The notes: generated from the letters alone by a model not told the origin. A stretch of DNA of 64,000 nt from Desulfocurvibacter africanus subsp. africanus DSM 2603 (GCF_000422545.1 NZ_AULZ01000014.1:1-64000), one strand, 5' to 3'; positions 30,185 to 40,167 are shown, counted from the stretch's first letter. Numbers and translations: made by a program.

Positions 30185-30361
30185 CTAGTGCCTGGGGTGG
30201 AGCGTATCCCACCAAGATTTGAAAATGGCGACGGCCATGCCAGTGCCGATCACGCCTAAGACAGCGTAAAGCACACCAAAGAAAATGGCATGGTCCGGCT
30301 GCCACCAGGGAAGATCCTGAGGAAGCGAACTCTGAACAGTCTCACCATGTATCATCCACAT
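30185..30361 (-). CDS. Small single-span membrane protein downstream of HU
   Basis: A 58-residue frame not captured by usual length cut-offs. It begins MWMIHGETVQSSLPQDLPWW and has one clear membrane helix (about residues 26-47, FFGVLYAVLGVIGTGMAVAI), then SWWDTLHPRH. The ATG at 30361 has GGAG seven bases upstream; a second in-frame ATG lies two codons later. It starts 14 bases after the HU stop on the same strand, so it is co-transcribed with HU. Trp-rich borders of the helix are typical of a real membrane protein. Function unknown. Confidence 0.72.
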   Translation of the reverse strand: MWMIHGETVQSSLPQDLPWWQPDHAIFFGVLYAVLGVIGTGMAVAIFKSWWDTLHPRH

Positions 30362-30375
30362 AGAAACGCTCCGAT

Positions 30376-30648
30376 TTACTTGACGGCGTCTTTAAGCAGT
30401 TTCCCGGGACGGAACTTAACAACCTTTGTCGCGGGAATCTTGATTTCTTCGCCAGTGCGCGGATTGCGACCAGTGCGCTCCTTGCGTTCTTCCACCGCGA
30501 AGGTGCCAAAGCCGGTCAGCGTCAATTTGCCTTCGCCTACAAGAGTGCTCCCCACGGCATCAAGAAATGCATTCAGAGCTCGCTCAGCTTCGGCCTTGGA
30601 AATTGCAGCCTTTTCAGAAATCTTGGCAACCAGATCAGCCTTGGTCAT
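30376..30648 (-). CDS. HU-family DNA-binding protein
   Basis: Small dimeric nucleoid protein that bends DNA. The 90-residue protein starts MTKADLVAKISEKAAISKAE and contains the HU/IHF signature GFGTFAVEERKERTGRNPRTGE (about 48-69, split here by the DNA-contact arm) and ends in VVKFRPGKLLKDAV. The ATG at 30648 is preceded by AGGAGGAGAGGACTC, an excellent site, so the upstream 13 codons in frame are not coding. Confidence 0.94.
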   Translation of the reverse strand: MTKADLVAKISEKAAISKAEAERALNAFLDAVGSTLVGEGKLTLTGFGTFAVEERKERTGRNPRTGEEIKIPATKVVKFRPGKLLKDAVK

Positions 30649-30941
30649 GAGTCCTCTCCTCCTCTTTTGCTTAGCACAACGGACCATCCATATTCCGGTC
30701 CAAATTCCACAATCGTTACAACCTTGCGTATAGAATTCATTCTTGGGCCAAAGCCCTTCAGCATGATTGTCGATACTTGAGCAGCGTCAATTTGGAGAGG
30801 GCAAAATCACCAATCCTAACCTGCGACCCACAAAGCATTAAATTAATGCTTTTCCCCTGTCCAGCCGAAATGCCCATAAATTAAGGCTTCTAACAGATCA
30901 ATCTTTTTTTGGGGAGAATGGATATGTCTACAACAAATAGA
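30649..30941. other. Intergenic region between rsmA and HU
   Basis: About 290 bases. It must carry the HU promoter and the end of the rsmA transcript. A 10-bp inverted repeat TTTGGGGAGA/TCTCCCCAAA with a ~30-base spacer (about 30906-30957) spans the end of rsmA, but lacks a T run on the leftward side. No gene is seen. Confidence 0.45.
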
Positions 30942-31739
30942 TCACTCGTCTCCCCAAATAAGTAGAGCTAGTCGCTGAAATTCCTTCGGAGTCAACTCCT
31001 CGGGCCTGGCTTCGGCCAACTTTATAAACTCGCCCGCACTAGTCCCTACCCTTTCGCCCCACCAATCCCGCAGAATGTTGCGCAATTGCTTACGCCGTTT
31101 TTGAAAGCAAATATGCAATAATTTAGCCAGCAATGCTGGGTGCGTAGGCCGAATTTCCTTCGTCAAAGGCTCAAAGCATAAAACAGCCGAATCCACCTTG
31201 GGCTTGGGACGGAAGACTTGCGGCGGCACACGAAAAAGATAGCGCACATTAGCAAAACTCTGGATCCAGGCGCTCAAGGCTCCGTAACTTTTGTTTCCCG
31301 GGCATGCAGTTAACCGGAGCCCGACTTCGTGCTGGACCATGAAAACCGCTCTTGAGTAACGTGGTGACCGGCTCACGATCTCCCACATCAAAGGTGATGC
31401 AATATTATACGGCAAATTTCCGATATACTTTAGGGACTCAAAGCCAGCCAACTCCTCCCAGGAGTAGCGCAAAGCGTCCGTAACTACTATTTCCACTCGA
31501 GGATGAACCATGCCAAGCTGCTGCGCCAAGTCCTTGTCCTTTTCAAGGGCCAATACCCTCTGAGCCGGAGACTCATCCAGCCAGCGCGTGAGGGCTCCGC
31601 GCCCTGGGCCGATCTCCACTACGGTATCGCCTTCCTGCAACTCCAGGGCGGCGACTATCTTACGGGCGATGTTCTCATCCTGCAAAAAATTCTGCCCAAG
31701 GCTACGCTTGGCAAAAGGCTTGCCATCTGCTGCTCGCAT
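30942..31739 (-). CDS. rsmA: 16S rRNA (adenine-1518/1519-N6)-dimethyltransferase
   Basis: KsgA/RsmA dimethylates two adjacent adenines in helix 45 of 16S rRNA during 30S maturation. The 265-residue protein begins with KRSLGQNFLQDENIARKIV (about 8-26), has the SAM-binding VVEIGPGRGALT (about 40-51) and the catalytic NLPYNIASPL (about 107-116), and a C-terminal helical domain. It is followed after a gap by HU and preceded closely by otsA. Confidence 0.95.
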   Translation of the reverse strand: MRAADGKPFAKRSLGQNFLQDENIARKIVAALELQEGDTVVEIGPGRGALTRWLDESPAQRVLALEKDKDLAQQLGMVHPRVEIVVTDALRYSWEELAGFESLKYIGNLPYNIASPLMWEIVSRSPRYSRAVFMVQHEVGLRLTACPGNKSYGALSAWIQSFANVRYLFRVPPQVFRPKPKVDSAVLCFEPLTKEIRPTHPALLAKLLHICFQKRRKQLRNILRDWWGERVGTSAGEFIKLAEARPEELTPKEFQRLALLIWGDE

Positions 31740-31751
31740 TCAATTACGCCT

Positions 31752-33224
31752 TTAAGAGTGGAAGCTTACGCCTTCCAGAGGTGGAAAATCGTTGAGATGA
31801 CGGGAAAAAGCATTCTGAAGGAAAGAATCTACCCACCAGAAGATGTCTGCCTTGCGGATCGAATCGCGCAATCGGTGCATATTCCTTCGGTGATCGGCAA
31901 TATCCGTATGGAATGCTTTGTGGATGACCTTGGCCACGCCTTCTACATCATGCGGGTTGACCAGTTTTGCCCCGTTTTTTTGAAGTTGACCTGCGGCGCC
32001 GGCGAACTCACTTAGTATGAGTACGCCAGTCTCCGAGACATTGCTTGCGCAATACTCTTTGGCCACCAAGTTCATTCCATCACGCAAAGGTGTAACCAAG
32101 GCTATATCCGCCGCCCGGTAATATGCTACCAAGTCTGCGCGCGGCAAGGATCGGTATAAATACTGAATAGGAACCCATCCAGGTTGAGCGAACTGTCCGT
32201 TAACCTCACCCACTAGGCGTTCGATCTCTATTTTCAGGGCATTATATTCTGGGATCTCTTCACGGCTGGGCACAGCTAGTTGAACGAACGAAAACCTTTC
32301 CCGTAGATCCGGAAACTTGATGAGCAGTTGTCGTATGGCCTCAATACGTTGGGGAATGCCCTTGGTATAGTCAAGCCTGTCTACGCCTAAAAGAATCTTG
32401 CGTTGGCGCAAAGCGTCACGAAAGTCCTTGGTTTTCTGGGCTACCTCGCCTGACGAAGCCATGTTCGCAAAGGCATTGAAATCGATACTGATGGGAAAGG
32501 CCCCTAGCCTTGACGTACGGCCCAAAAGCGTAACCCGCACCTCGTTGCCTCGCCCGCTAATGCTTGCTTCAGGCAATAAGGCCCTCAAGCAACTGATGAA
32601 GTTGCTACGATCGCGCCCGGTCTGGAATCCCACTAAATCATACTCCAGAAGCGAGCGCACGATTTTGGCCCGCCACGGCAGCTTAAGGAAGATATCCGGA
32701 GGTGGGAAAGGAATGTGAAGGAAAAACCCACAACTTCGCGGTACTCCCATATTGCGCAGCATGAAAGCCAAATGCATCAGGTGATAATCATGGACCCATA
32801 TGTAGTCGGAGTCACGGCTGAAGCGGACAACAACTTCAGCAAACTTTAGATTTGCATCAAGATAGCTGCGCCAATATGTAGGATTGAAATTGCACCGCGA
32901 TTGAAAGTCATGAAAAAGAGGCCAGATGACCTCGTTGGAAAAGCCATGATAATAGCCGGCGACCTCTTCTTCCGTAAGGTATACGGGATGCAACGAATAA
33001 CCGGCCTCGCGGGAAAATTCTGCCAGAGGGTCAACAATGTCCACCTCACCCTTGGCGCCGGACCAGCCGATCCATAGTCCGCCTCGATTCTTGAGCACTG
33101 GAGCCAGAGCCGTGACCAAGCCGCCCCCACCAGGCTTAATGACCCACCGTCCGCCTTCATTGCTCAGGGCCACGGGCAATCGGTTGGACACCACCACTAA
33201 TCGCTTGGAGCCGCCTTCCATCAT
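31752..33224 (-). CDS. otsA: Alpha,alpha-trehalose-phosphate synthase (GT20)
   Basis: Makes trehalose 6-phosphate from UDP-glucose and glucose 6-phosphate for osmoprotection. The 490-residue protein has the GT20 hallmarks [10 protein letters not shown] (about 10-19), the glycine-rich [10 protein letters not shown] (about 31-40), IGWSGA (about 52-57), WVHDYHLM (about 144-151), [11 protein letters not shown] (about 168-178), [15 protein letters not shown] (about 274-288) and the late [10 protein letters not shown] (about 373-382). The matching phosphatase otsB is not adjacent. Start could be either of two consecutive ATG codons. Confidence 0.94.
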   Translation of the reverse strand: MMEGGSKRLVVVSNRLPVALSNEGGRWVIKPGGGGLVTALAPVLKNRGGLWIGWSGAKGEVDIVDPLAEFSREAGYSLHPVYLTEEEVAGYYHGFSNEVIWPLFHDFQSRCNFNPTYWRSYLDANLKFAEVVVRFSRDSDYIWVHDYHLMHLAFMLRNMGVPRSCGFFLHIPFPPPDIFLKLPWRAKIVRSLLEYDLVGFQTGRDRSNFISCLRALLPEASISGRGNEVRVTLLGRTSRLGAFPISIDFNAFANMASSGEVAQKTKDFRDALRQRKILLGVDRLDYTKGIPQRIEAIRQLLIKFPDLRERFSFVQLAVPSREEIPEYNALKIEIERLVGEVNGQFAQPGWVPIQYLYRSLPRADLVAYYRAADIALVTPLRDGMNLVAKEYCASNVSETGVLILSEFAGAAGQLQKNGAKLVNPHDVEGVAKVIHKAFHTDIADHRRNMHRLRDSIRKADIFWWVDSFLQNAFSRHLNDFPPLEGVSFHS

Positions 33225-33333
33225 GCCTCCTGCTGCAAGCTGAAAAACCTTCCGTCATGTTTACGGATTGTGAGGGCTTAGCGCAAGGAACGCATGTGGG
33301 TAGAGGTTGGCTCGGACCAGCTCGCAGCGTTAG
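33225..33333. other. Short intergenic region
   Basis: About 110 bases between the DUF2062 gene and otsA on the same strand. No hairpin or gene was recognised; it probably holds the otsA promoter. Confidence 0.35.
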
Positions 33334-33828
33334 TTAGGATAGACTTGTCCGCTTACGCAACAGTCGCAAGGCTCGGCGCCTGCGATAGTTGCGGATGAGA
33401 GGCAGGGAAACAATATAAGTCAGCAGCCCCAGCGGGAGACCAAGAATGGCCCCTCCAATCAACAGGACCAGGACGCCTTTCATGCCAACGGAGACAAAAT
33501 CCTGAATGTTCATCGACAGGGGATCGATCCTTATATTCACGGGAATGATCAGACGACCGATCTTATACTCAGCCCAATAAAAAACAAACCAATTTAAAGG
33601 GTTAGATATCCAAGTTCCCACCAGTGCAGCGATTTTGCTGGCCCGAAAAATGAACGCGAGCAGCAAGCCAATGATGCTCTGCAGCGGTAGACCGGGCAGA
33701 GCAGGCAAGCACCCGCCATATACACCTAGCGCCAAGCCCAGGGCTATGCTGTGTGAGGATGTCTTGAGCCTAAGTACTTTAAGATAATTATATCTTACTA
33801 GGCGCTTAAGATTAAAAATTACGTTCAT
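33334..33828 (-). CDS. DUF2062 membrane protein
   Basis: A 164-residue protein with the DUF2062 layout: SSHSIALGLALGVYGGCLPA (about 24-43), a hydrophobic segment, IAALVGTWISNPLNWFVFYW (about 66-85, with the conserved NP), then another membrane span (about 119-145) and a basic tail. It is an inner-membrane protein; family function is not known. The ATG at 33828 gives MNVIFNLKRL; the frame opens five codons earlier from a TTG. It lies 20 bases downstream of fusA on the same strand. Confidence 0.83.
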   Translation of the reverse strand: MNVIFNLKRLVRYNYLKVLRLKTSSHSIALGLALGVYGGCLPALPGLPLQSIIGLLLAFIFRASKIAALVGTWISNPLNWFVFYWAEYKIGRLIIPVNIRIDPLSMNIQDFVSVGMKGVLVLLIGGAILGLPLGLLTYIVSLPLIRNYRRRRALRLLRKRTSLS

Positions 33829-33847
33829 GGGACGTCCGGCCAAGCTA

Positions 33848-35899
33848 TCAGGTCAACACGTCAAAGCGCGAGAATTTCATCATGAGACCGGCTCGGCCCT
33901 GGGTGGCCGAGCGCAAGTCCGTGGAGAAGCCAAAAAGCTTGCGCAATGGGGCTAGCGCCTTGACCGTCTTCTGTCCGGCCCGGTCAAAAAGGTTTTCGAT
34001 TCGTGCGTTCTTAGCACCGAGCAGGCCCATAACATCACCTACAAAGTCGCCGGGCACAGTGATCTCGATATCCATGATGGGCTCCAGCAACATAGGCTTG
34101 GCCATTTGCATGGCCTTGCGTAAGGCCATGGAGGCAGCCATCCGGAAACCTACCGGCGTGGATTCCCCTTCCCGCTTTCGTAACTCAAGTACCCTGATCT
34201 TTACGTTTTGTACGGGATGACCCTTGAGCACACCGCTTTGTAGACCATCAGCGACACCTCCATACACAGATTCCGCGACAGTTTGGTGCCATTGAGCGGT
34301 ATCAAAGGCTAAAAAAACTTCGTTGGTCTTGTCTCGCGGCAAGGGCTCGATCTCCAAACGCACAAAACCGTGGTGAATGATATCGCCGAGTTCACGCCGG
34401 AATTCTGCTTCAGTTTCGACGTGCATCGTAACTGTCTCTTGGTAGACCACTTGCGGCTTGCCGCTGCGCGGCTGTAGACTATACTCTCGGCGCAAGCGAT
34501 CCAGCACGACCTCCAGATGAAGCTCTCCCATACCCGAAAGGACAAGTTGCTCCGTGGCCTCATCCTTCTCGAGGTGGAGCGTGGGATCCTCCTGCAAATA
34601 ATGGTCTAGGGCCAGTTCAAGCCGCTCGGCCTCTTCTGCATTACGCGGCTCAATGGCTAGGGAAATAACAGGCTTGTACTCGCCGATGCTTTCCAAAATC
34701 AGCGGAGCATCCTTGGTGCATAGCGTATCTCCGGTCTTAGTCAGACGCAGTCCTGCTGCGGCAACGATATCTCCGGCAGTAGCCCTCTCAAGCTTCTCTT
34801 TGCGGCCAGCATGAAGATGGAATAGGCGCGCAACGCGCTCAACTTGGCCTTGAGTGGCGTTCCAGACCTCTTGCCCCTCATTTAGCACGCCCGAGTAGAT
34901 GCGCATGAGCACAAGCTTGCGGCCGCTCTCCATGCTTACCTTGAAAGCCAACGCAGAGAGCGGCTCTGATGCGGAAGTCTGGAAATACTTCTTAGCCTTA
35001 GTTTGGGGATCCACACCTATGGCTGGCGGAACATCCAAAGGTGACGGCAGGAAGGCTAATATACCATCCAGCAATGGTTGCACGCCAATATTCTTCAACG
35101 CCGAACCAGCATAGACTGGCACGATCCGCAAGCTCAGTGTGGCAGCGCGAATTGCCGCCTCCAGTCGCTCCTCGGATAGATCCTCGCCTGAGAGGTAGCT
35201 CTGTAGGATGTCATCGTCCTCATCAGCGACAGCCTCGATCAAGCGCTCTCGCCAAGGTTGAACGCGAGCGATCTGTTCCGCATCTAATTCCTGGACTTCG
35301 TAATGCTCGCCCTGACTTTGATTTTCAAAGCGCAGCAGTTTCATATGCAGCACATCGAACAAAGCCTTGAAATCTTCGCCTCCATCGTCAGGTATAACTA
35401 GGGGTAAGGGCTTGGCTCCGAGCTTTTGCCGCATCTGATCGAGCACGCCCTGAAAATCCGCACCTAAGCGATCCATCTTGTTTATGAAGGCCAGCTTGGG
35501 TACACCATAGCGTTCGGACTGGCGCCAGACCGTTTCGGACTGGGGCTCGACTCCGCCTACGCCGCAGAACACGCCGACAGCACCATCCAACACACGTAGC
35601 GACCGCTCTACTTCAATAGTGAAGTCCACATGTCCCGGCGTGTCGATAATGTTGATACGTTTACCCTTCCACAAGCATGTTGTGCACGCAGAAGTTATTG
35701 TTATGCCGCGTTCCTGCTCCTCGGGCATGTAATCCATGGTCGCTGTGCCGTCATGGACCTCGCCCATGCGATGTATTCTATGCGTGTAAAAAAGAATACG
35801 CTCCGTGAGAGTCGTCTTGCCCGCATCTATATGGGCGATAATGCCAATATTCCGCAGCGATTCCAATTCGCTCTTTCCGCTGGGAATCTTTTTACTCAT
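33848..35899 (-). CDS. fusA: Elongation factor G (EF-G paralogue outside the str operon)
   Basis: GTPase that drives ribosome translocation and recycling. The 683-residue protein has G1 AHIDAGKTT (about 22-30), G3 DTPGHVDF (about 87-94), G4 NKMDRLGA (about 141-148) and domains II-V, including the domain IV segment that mimics tRNA. Its neighbours are not rpsL, rpsG or tufA, so this is probably a second EF-G; such paralogues may specialise in recycling or be a stress form. Whether it is the only EF-G cannot be seen here. Confidence 0.9.
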   Translation of the reverse strand: MSKKIPSGKSELESLRNIGIIAHIDAGKTTLTERILFYTHRIHRMGEVHDGTATMDYMPEEQERGITITSACTTCLWKGKRINIIDTPGHVDFTIEVERSLRVLDGAVGVFCGVGGVEPQSETVWRQSERYGVPKLAFINKMDRLGADFQGVLDQMRQKLGAKPLPLVIPDDGGEDFKALFDVLHMKLLRFENQSQGEHYEVQELDAEQIARVQPWRERLIEAVADEDDDILQSYLSGEDLSEERLEAAIRAATLSLRIVPVYAGSALKNIGVQPLLDGILAFLPSPLDVPPAIGVDPQTKAKKYFQTSASEPLSALAFKVSMESGRKLVLMRIYSGVLNEGQEVWNATQGQVERVARLFHLHAGRKEKLERATAGDIVAAAGLRLTKTGDTLCTKDAPLILESIGEYKPVISLAIEPRNAEEAERLELALDHYLQEDPTLHLEKDEATEQLVLSGMGELHLEVVLDRLRREYSLQPRSGKPQVVYQETVTMHVETEAEFRRELGDIIHHGFVRLEIEPLPRDKTNEVFLAFDTAQWHQTVAESVYGGVADGLQSGVLKGHPVQNVKIRVLELRKREGESTPVGFRMAASMALRKAMQMAKPMLLEPIMDIEITVPGDFVGDVMGLLGAKNARIENLFDRAGQKTVKALAPLRKLFGFSTDLRSATQGRAGLMMKFSRFDVLT

Positions 35900-35936
35900 G
35901 ATACTTCCTGGCTAATGCAATGAATGCGAAATAGAC

Positions 35937-36821
35937 TCAAAACATGGCCGAATGGCGCAGACGGAAGTGGTCATCTGTCAAACCAGGCCAGAGCCAATGT
36001 CCAGCGCGGTCAAGGCCGAGCACAACCGGAAAGGTCTCCAGCGCCAGACGACAGAAGCGCTGCGGAACCAGCACGGCGTCAAAGCAATTTTTTCCAAAAC
36101 AGGGGAAATCCCCTGCCCGACGCTGAGCTTTGCTTGGACCAAGCTTGCCCGAGGGACTCCACCACTCGATCGCCACTCCCGGCAGTAGATAGTCGATATC
36201 GAGCTTAAATTGTTTAGTATACTCTTGCTCTTCCTCCAGAAATACCCCAAGCGAGAAACCTGACGGGCAATCTTGTCCATCAGCCCTGGGTTTGGGGCTC
36301 CACATAGGCAATCGTGCATTCGCGAAGGCAGCTTGCGCGTCATGTCCCAGGCACATGATAATCCCGGAGTGCGCAGGAGCTACACTCCTGGCCAACAAGG
36401 TCGCTTCGGGTGCCTGCAGCTCGAATACCCGCTCCTGACCAGCCAATTCCAAGGCGGTCAATACAGGGTGCGTGAGTGCGCCAATGCCTATGCCGATCAC
36501 CGCGATTTCCGATACGCCCGAGGTGAGGGCGGGCATGAGCGCGGACAGAACCAATCCCGGCGATGCTGTCGAGGCATCGACGCAAAGAATGGTCCATGAA
36601 AGCGGCCGGGTTAGGAGCAATACCCCTCCCCCCTGCTCCCAGCCTAACTCATGCATTTCCGAACGCACGCGCTTGGGAGCATGCAAATGCCATAGGGCTG
36701 CGATAAGAGATTTGAGCACGGAACGTTGTCTGTCGCCTGCAGCCTCGTATGCCTGGGCAAATCGCTCATCGTCGATCGCATGCGCTTCGAGCTCTTCAGG
36801 CAGGCAGCTCTTATGATCCAT
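35937..36821 (-). CDS. Unrecognised protein, 294 residues
   Basis: I do not recognise the family with confidence. The protein is mixed alpha/beta; the central stretch TASPGLVLSALMPALTSGVS followed by EIAVIGIGIG looks like a Rossmann-type segment and faintly resembles the NAD-binding part of histidinol dehydrogenase or aldehyde dehydrogenases. The C-terminal part ends FPVVLGLDRAGHWLWPGLTD. No signal peptide. It is upstream of fusA by 37 bases on the same strand. GGGAA lies about seven bases before the ATG. Confidence 0.65.
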   Translation of the reverse strand: MDHKSCLPEELEAHAIDDERFAQAYEAAGDRQRSVLKSLIAALWHLHAPKRVRSEMHELGWEQGGGVLLLTRPLSWTILCVDASTASPGLVLSALMPALTSGVSEIAVIGIGIGALTHPVLTALELAGQERVFELQAPEATLLARSVAPAHSGIIMCLGHDAQAAFANARLPMWSPKPRADGQDCPSGFSLGVFLEEEQEYTKQFKLDIDYLLPGVAIEWWSPSGKLGPSKAQRRAGDFPCFGKNCFDAVLVPQRFCRLALETFPVVLGLDRAGHWLWPGLTDDHFRLRHSAMF

Positions 36822-36855
36822 AGCTGTTCCCGATGAATGGCCTAACGGACATGTT

Positions 36856-36880
36856 AAAAAAGCGGCCCGCAGGCCGCCTC
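36856..36880 (-). terminator. Rho-independent terminator of trxA-trxB-bamD
   Basis: On the leftward strand GCGGCC, loop TGCG, GGCCGC is followed by TTTTTT. It lies about 20 bases after the bamD stop and is a strong intrinsic terminator. Confidence 0.88.
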
Positions 36881-36899
36881 GTTTACATCACTCCGATCA

Positions 36900-37631
36900 T
36901 CAGAGCCAATTAAACCAATCTTTCCAACTTCCGTGCTTCTCAGTACGAGCCTGTTCGGCTGACCTTTGCTGGCGTTCGAGGAAGGCCAACTGCGAGCGCT
37001 TCTCAGCATAGGCCGCCACATCGGCAATATCCTTGTATTGCTCGACTACAAAAGAATAACGCTCCCAGGCAGAGCCAAATCTCTCAGCGCGCCAATAGAA
37101 ATCGGCAACGAACAGCTCATGCTCGGCAAGCCGACGCCTGGCTAGCAACAGATGATCTTTGGCCTTAGGCGCAAACTCGGAATCGGGATAGCTTTGGATG
37201 AGTCGCCTAAAAAACTCGACTGCTTCGGCTGCCTGGTGCTGTGGCTTGTCGATGGAGCCCATGCTTTTGTAGTTGGCCATGCCGATTTGGAAGAGCACAT
37301 ACGGTATACGAGGATCACTGGGGTGCAGAGACTCGAATTCCTTGTAGGCTTGTAGGGCCTCGGCATACTTGCCGTCATTGAAATGCGAGTTGGCCAGGAG
37401 CAGCTCGGCCTGCACGGTATAAGGGCTAAATGGGAACCGGTCCCGTAATTTAGTAAAATACTCCACAGCGTCAGCCCAATCCTCCTGGGCCATTTCTTCC
37501 TGGCCGGCCTGGAAGAGTTCAAGGGCCGTTTCCTCAGGAGTGGGTATAAAAAAATAATCGATGACACCACAACCGGAGGATGCCGCAATAAGTGCGCAAG
37601 CAGTAAAGATAAAAAAGTACCTACGAAGCAT
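36900..37631 (-). CDS. bamD: Outer-membrane assembly lipoprotein BamD
   Basis: TPR lipoprotein of the BAM complex that inserts beta-barrel proteins in the outer membrane. The 243-residue protein starts with a lipoprotein signal ending in ASSGC (Cys about residue 21), then tandem TPRs with family motifs ELFQAGQEEMAQEDWADAVE (about 39-58) and KLRDRFPFSPY (about 62-72). The ATG at 37631 lies inside the end of trxB, 11 bases overlapping, with GAAGG in front. A longer frame back to 37916 runs through trxB and is not coding. Confidence 0.92.
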   Translation of the reverse strand: MLRRYFFIFTACALIAASSGCGVIDYFFIPTPEETALELFQAGQEEMAQEDWADAVEYFTKLRDRFPFSPYTVQAELLLANSHFNDGKYAEALQAYKEFESLHPSDPRIPYVLFQIGMANYKSMGSIDKPQHQAAEAVEFFRRLIQSYPDSEFAPKAKDHLLLARRRLAEHELFVADFYWRAERFGSAWERYSFVVEQYKDIADVAAYAEKRSQLAFLERQQRSAEQARTEKHGSWKDWFNWL

Positions 37632-38556
37632 GCTCGCCTTCCAGATAGGACATGGCTGCCGTAGCAGCCGTGGCACCGTCTCCGACGGCTGTGGCCACCT
37701 GCCGGCAAAGTTTGGAGCGCACATCGCCCGCAGCGAAGATTCCAGGAATGCTGGTCCGGCATTCCTGATCGGTAACGATGAATTCCGCCCTGTCCAGTTC
37801 CATACTTTGGGGCAGGAAACCATGCACAGGTTCAAAACCAACGAACACGAACACTCCATCCACATTGATGGTTCGCGTCTGACCTTTCTTGAGATCGCGA
37901 ATCCGTATGCCATCAACCCGGTCTTCGCCGAGTATCTCTTCGACCACGGAGCTACGCAGGATTTCGATTTTGGGATTGATAACGCACTTGTCTTGGTAGC
38001 ATTTGGCCCCGCGGAAATCTTCGCGGCGGTGAAGAAGATATAGTTTCTTCACCAAACGAGTGAGATATAATGCTTCTTCAAGTGCGGAATTGCCGCCGCC
38101 AATGACTGCCACAACCTGATCGCGAAAGAAGTTGCCGTCACAAAGAGCGCAATAAGACACACCACGGCCCATGAGCCGTTTCTCACTCGGCAAGCCTAAT
38201 TTCTTATAACGCGCACCGGTGCAGATGACCACGCTACGCGCGGCTATCCATTCCTCTCCCACGAGAACGCGATGCTCGCCTTGTCCCGGCTCAATAGCCC
38301 TTACTTCATCATTGAGGTACGCATACGTGCCGTTTGCATATTCTTTAAGCTGCTCCAACATGCGGTCGGCCAACTCGAAAGAGAACGCCCCGCCTGGGAA
38401 GGCTGGGTAGTTGTCGATCCGCTCGGTCAGGAGCATTTGGCCGCCATGAGAGAGTTTCTCTACGAAGGCCACCTGAATTCCCGAGCGCAAAAAATATAGG
38501 GCGGCCGTCATTCCCGCCGGTCCGCCCCCAATGACAACGGCATCAAACCTCTTCAT
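37621..38556 (-). CDS. trxB: Thioredoxin reductase
   Basis: FAD enzyme that reduces thioredoxin with NADPH. The 311-residue protein has FAD motif GGGPAGMTAALY (about 10-21), NAD(P) motif AVIGGGNSALEEALYL (about 151-166), and redox centre SYCALCDG (about 133-140). The middle residues of the active site are Ala-Leu rather than the usual Ala-Thr. It starts directly on the trxA stop (TAA then ATG) and overlaps bamD. Confidence 0.94.
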   Translation of the reverse strand: MKRFDAVVIGGGPAGMTAALYFLRSGIQVAFVEKLSHGGQMLLTERIDNYPAFPGGAFSFELADRMLEQLKEYANGTYAYLNDEVRAIEPGQGEHRVLVGEEWIAARSVVICTGARYKKLGLPSEKRLMGRGVSYCALCDGNFFRDQVVAVIGGGNSALEEALYLTRLVKKLYLLHRREDFRGAKCYQDKCVINPKIEILRSSVVEEILGEDRVDGIRIRDLKKGQTRTINVDGVFVFVGFEPVHGFLPQSMELDRAEFIVTDQECRTSIPGIFAAGDVRSKLCRQVATAVGDGATAATAAMSYLEGEHAS

Positions 38557-38880
38557 TTACTTGGAGACCTTCTTGCTGATCATATCCTTGATGCTGCTCT
38601 TGGATACGGCTCCAGTAACCTGATCGAGCACTTCTCCATTCTTGAAAAGAATAAGAGTCGGGATGGCGCGGATGCCAAATTTCCCAGGTGTATTGGGGTT
38701 CTCGTCCACGTTCATCTTTACGATCTTGACCTGGCCTGTATACTCGTTGGCCAGTTCCTCAATAACGGGTCCAAGAGCACGACACGGACCACACCAAGGG
38801 GCCCAAAAATCTACGAGGACTGGTAAATCGCACTTGAGAACCTCAGACTCGAAGTTGCTGTCCATAACCTGACCAGCCAT
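38557..38880 (-). CDS. trxA: Thioredoxin
   Basis: Small disulfide reductase. The 107-residue protein has the canonical active site WAPWCGPC (about 28-35), the cis-Pro IPTLILF (about 75-81) and a Gly-rich turn later. AAGGAG precedes the ATG at proper distance. First gene of trxA-trxB-bamD, with a candidate promoter about 55 bases upstream. Confidence 0.96.
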   Translation of the reverse strand: MAGQVMDSNFESEVLKCDLPVLVDFWAPWCGPCRALGPVIEELANEYTGQVKIVKMNVDENPNTPGKFGIRAIPTLILFKNGEVLDQVTGAVSKSSIKDMISKKVSK

Positions 38881-38932
38881 ATCTCACTCCTTTTTAGTTG
38901 GACGTATCGCAACTAATGGCATTCACTCAATC

Positions 38933-38961
38933 ACTATACCGAAGCGGCCATCTTCAAGCAA
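38933..38961 (-). promoter_or_regulatory. trxA: Candidate sigma-70 promoter of trxA
   Basis: On the leftward strand TTGCTT (38956-38961) and TATAGT (38933-38938) are separated by 17 bases. The -10 is a five of six match; the -35 keeps only TTG. Location about 50 bases before the trxA ATG fits. Confidence 0.45.
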
Positions 38962-39078
38962 TTGATGGCATCCACCGGAAAAAAGGACCAAGCTACACGA
39001 CTTTTACCCAATAAGACGTTATTATCACAACTTATTCCTGTCAACCCGACGATCAAAAAAACGCTATTCTCGGCAGCA

Positions 39079-40167
39079 TCAAATCATCGGACCGCTCTCG
39101 CACAGGGACCTGGATAACTGTATATAATCCCGGGGCACGGCCTTTCCGCGCGGCACGGCTTCCAAACGCTGATCATGGACAAAGCCTCGGCAATAAATCT
39201 GTAGACCAGCAGAAGCCACCATGGCCGCATTATCCGTGCATAGCCATGGGCTAGGCATCCGTAAGTTCACCCCATTCGCCAGGGCCATTTCGGTCATGAA
39301 CTGCCTGACCAGAGTGTTGGCCGCTACTCCACCAGCCACGATGACCGACCGCACCTTGCCGACACTGTTCAAAGCACGTTGGAGCTTAATACGTAGCGTC
39401 TCGGCAACTGCCAAGTTGAAGGAAGCCAGCATAACCGCCAGCTCAGCATTAGCCTCTATCTGACTGGTGCCTGACATGCGGTCGAGGCGCAAATGCGGAT
39501 TGGCTGCTACTCGGGTCGCCACGGCCGTCTTCAAACCGCTGAAGCTGAAATCGAGATTCTGATTATCCAGATAAGGCTTGGGAAACAATTTTGGGTCAGG
39601 CTCGGCCGACATGGCGAGGCGGTCTATGTACTGCCCACCGGGATATGGCAAGTTGACCAGCTTAGCCACTTTATCGAAAGCCTCGCCTGCAGCATCGTCC
39701 AAGGTCCGACCTAAGATTTCGAAATCCACAGGAGAACGCAGAATATATATTTGGGTGTGCCCGCCCGAAACCAGTAGGCCCAAGGCTGGAAACTCCAAGT
39801 CGGTCTCCAGGCTTGCAGCCAGAAGATGTGCAAGGCAGTGGTCCACGCCAACCAAAGGCTTGCCCGCAGCGAGGCTGAAGCCCTTTGCATAGCCCAGCCC
39901 TACCAATAAGCTACCCAACAAGCCTGGGCCTCTGGACACGGCTACCACGTCAATATCAGCTGCGGTAAGCCCCGTCTCCTTGAACAATGCCTGAGTCAAA
40001 GGATGGATGAGCCGCAGGTGCTCGCGCGAAGCGATCTCCGGCACCACTCCGCCGAACAAAGCATGCAAGTCTGCCTGGGAAGCGAGTTTCTGGCCGAGCA
40101 GACGGGTACCGTGCACCACAGCCACAGCCGTCTCGTCGCAGGATGTCTCGATGCCTAAACAGCGCAT
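39079..40167 (-). CDS. tsaD: tRNA N6-adenosine threonylcarbamoyltransferase TsaD
   Basis: Transfers threonylcarbamoyl to A37 of ANN-reading tRNAs, as part of the TsaBDE complex. The 362-residue ASKHA-fold protein starts [14 protein letters not shown] (about 5-18), has the metal-binding HCLAHLLAA (His about 110 and 114), VSGGHTQIY (about 133-141) and [14 protein letters not shown] (about 269-282). It starts inside the end of fbp, overlapping by 13 bases. Confidence 0.95.
   Translation of the reverse strand: MRCLGIETSCDETAVAVVHGTRLLGQKLASQADLHALFGGVVPEIASREHLRLIHPLTQALFKETGLTAADIDVVAVSRGPGLLGSLLVGLGYAKGFSLAAGKPLVGVDHCLAHLLAASLETDLEFPALGLLVSGGHTQIYILRSPVDFEILGRTLDDAAGEAFDKVAKLVNLPYPGGQYIDRLAMSAEPDPKLFPKPYLDNQNLDFSFSGLKTAVATRVAANPHLRLDRMSGTSQIEANAELAVMLASFNLAVAETLRIKLQRALNSVGKVRSVIVAGGVAANTLVRQFMTEMALANGVNLRMPSPWLCTDNAAMVASAGLQIYCRGFVHDQRLEAVPRGKAVPRDYIQLSRSLCESGPMI

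Noticed and set aside
30047-30259. 70-codon rightward frame downstream of HU
   Set aside because: It opposes the better-supported membrane protein at 30185-30361 and has no ribosome binding site.
37632-37916. N-terminal extension of BamD
   Set aside because: It runs through trxB in another frame, and a lipoprotein signal marks the true start at 37631.
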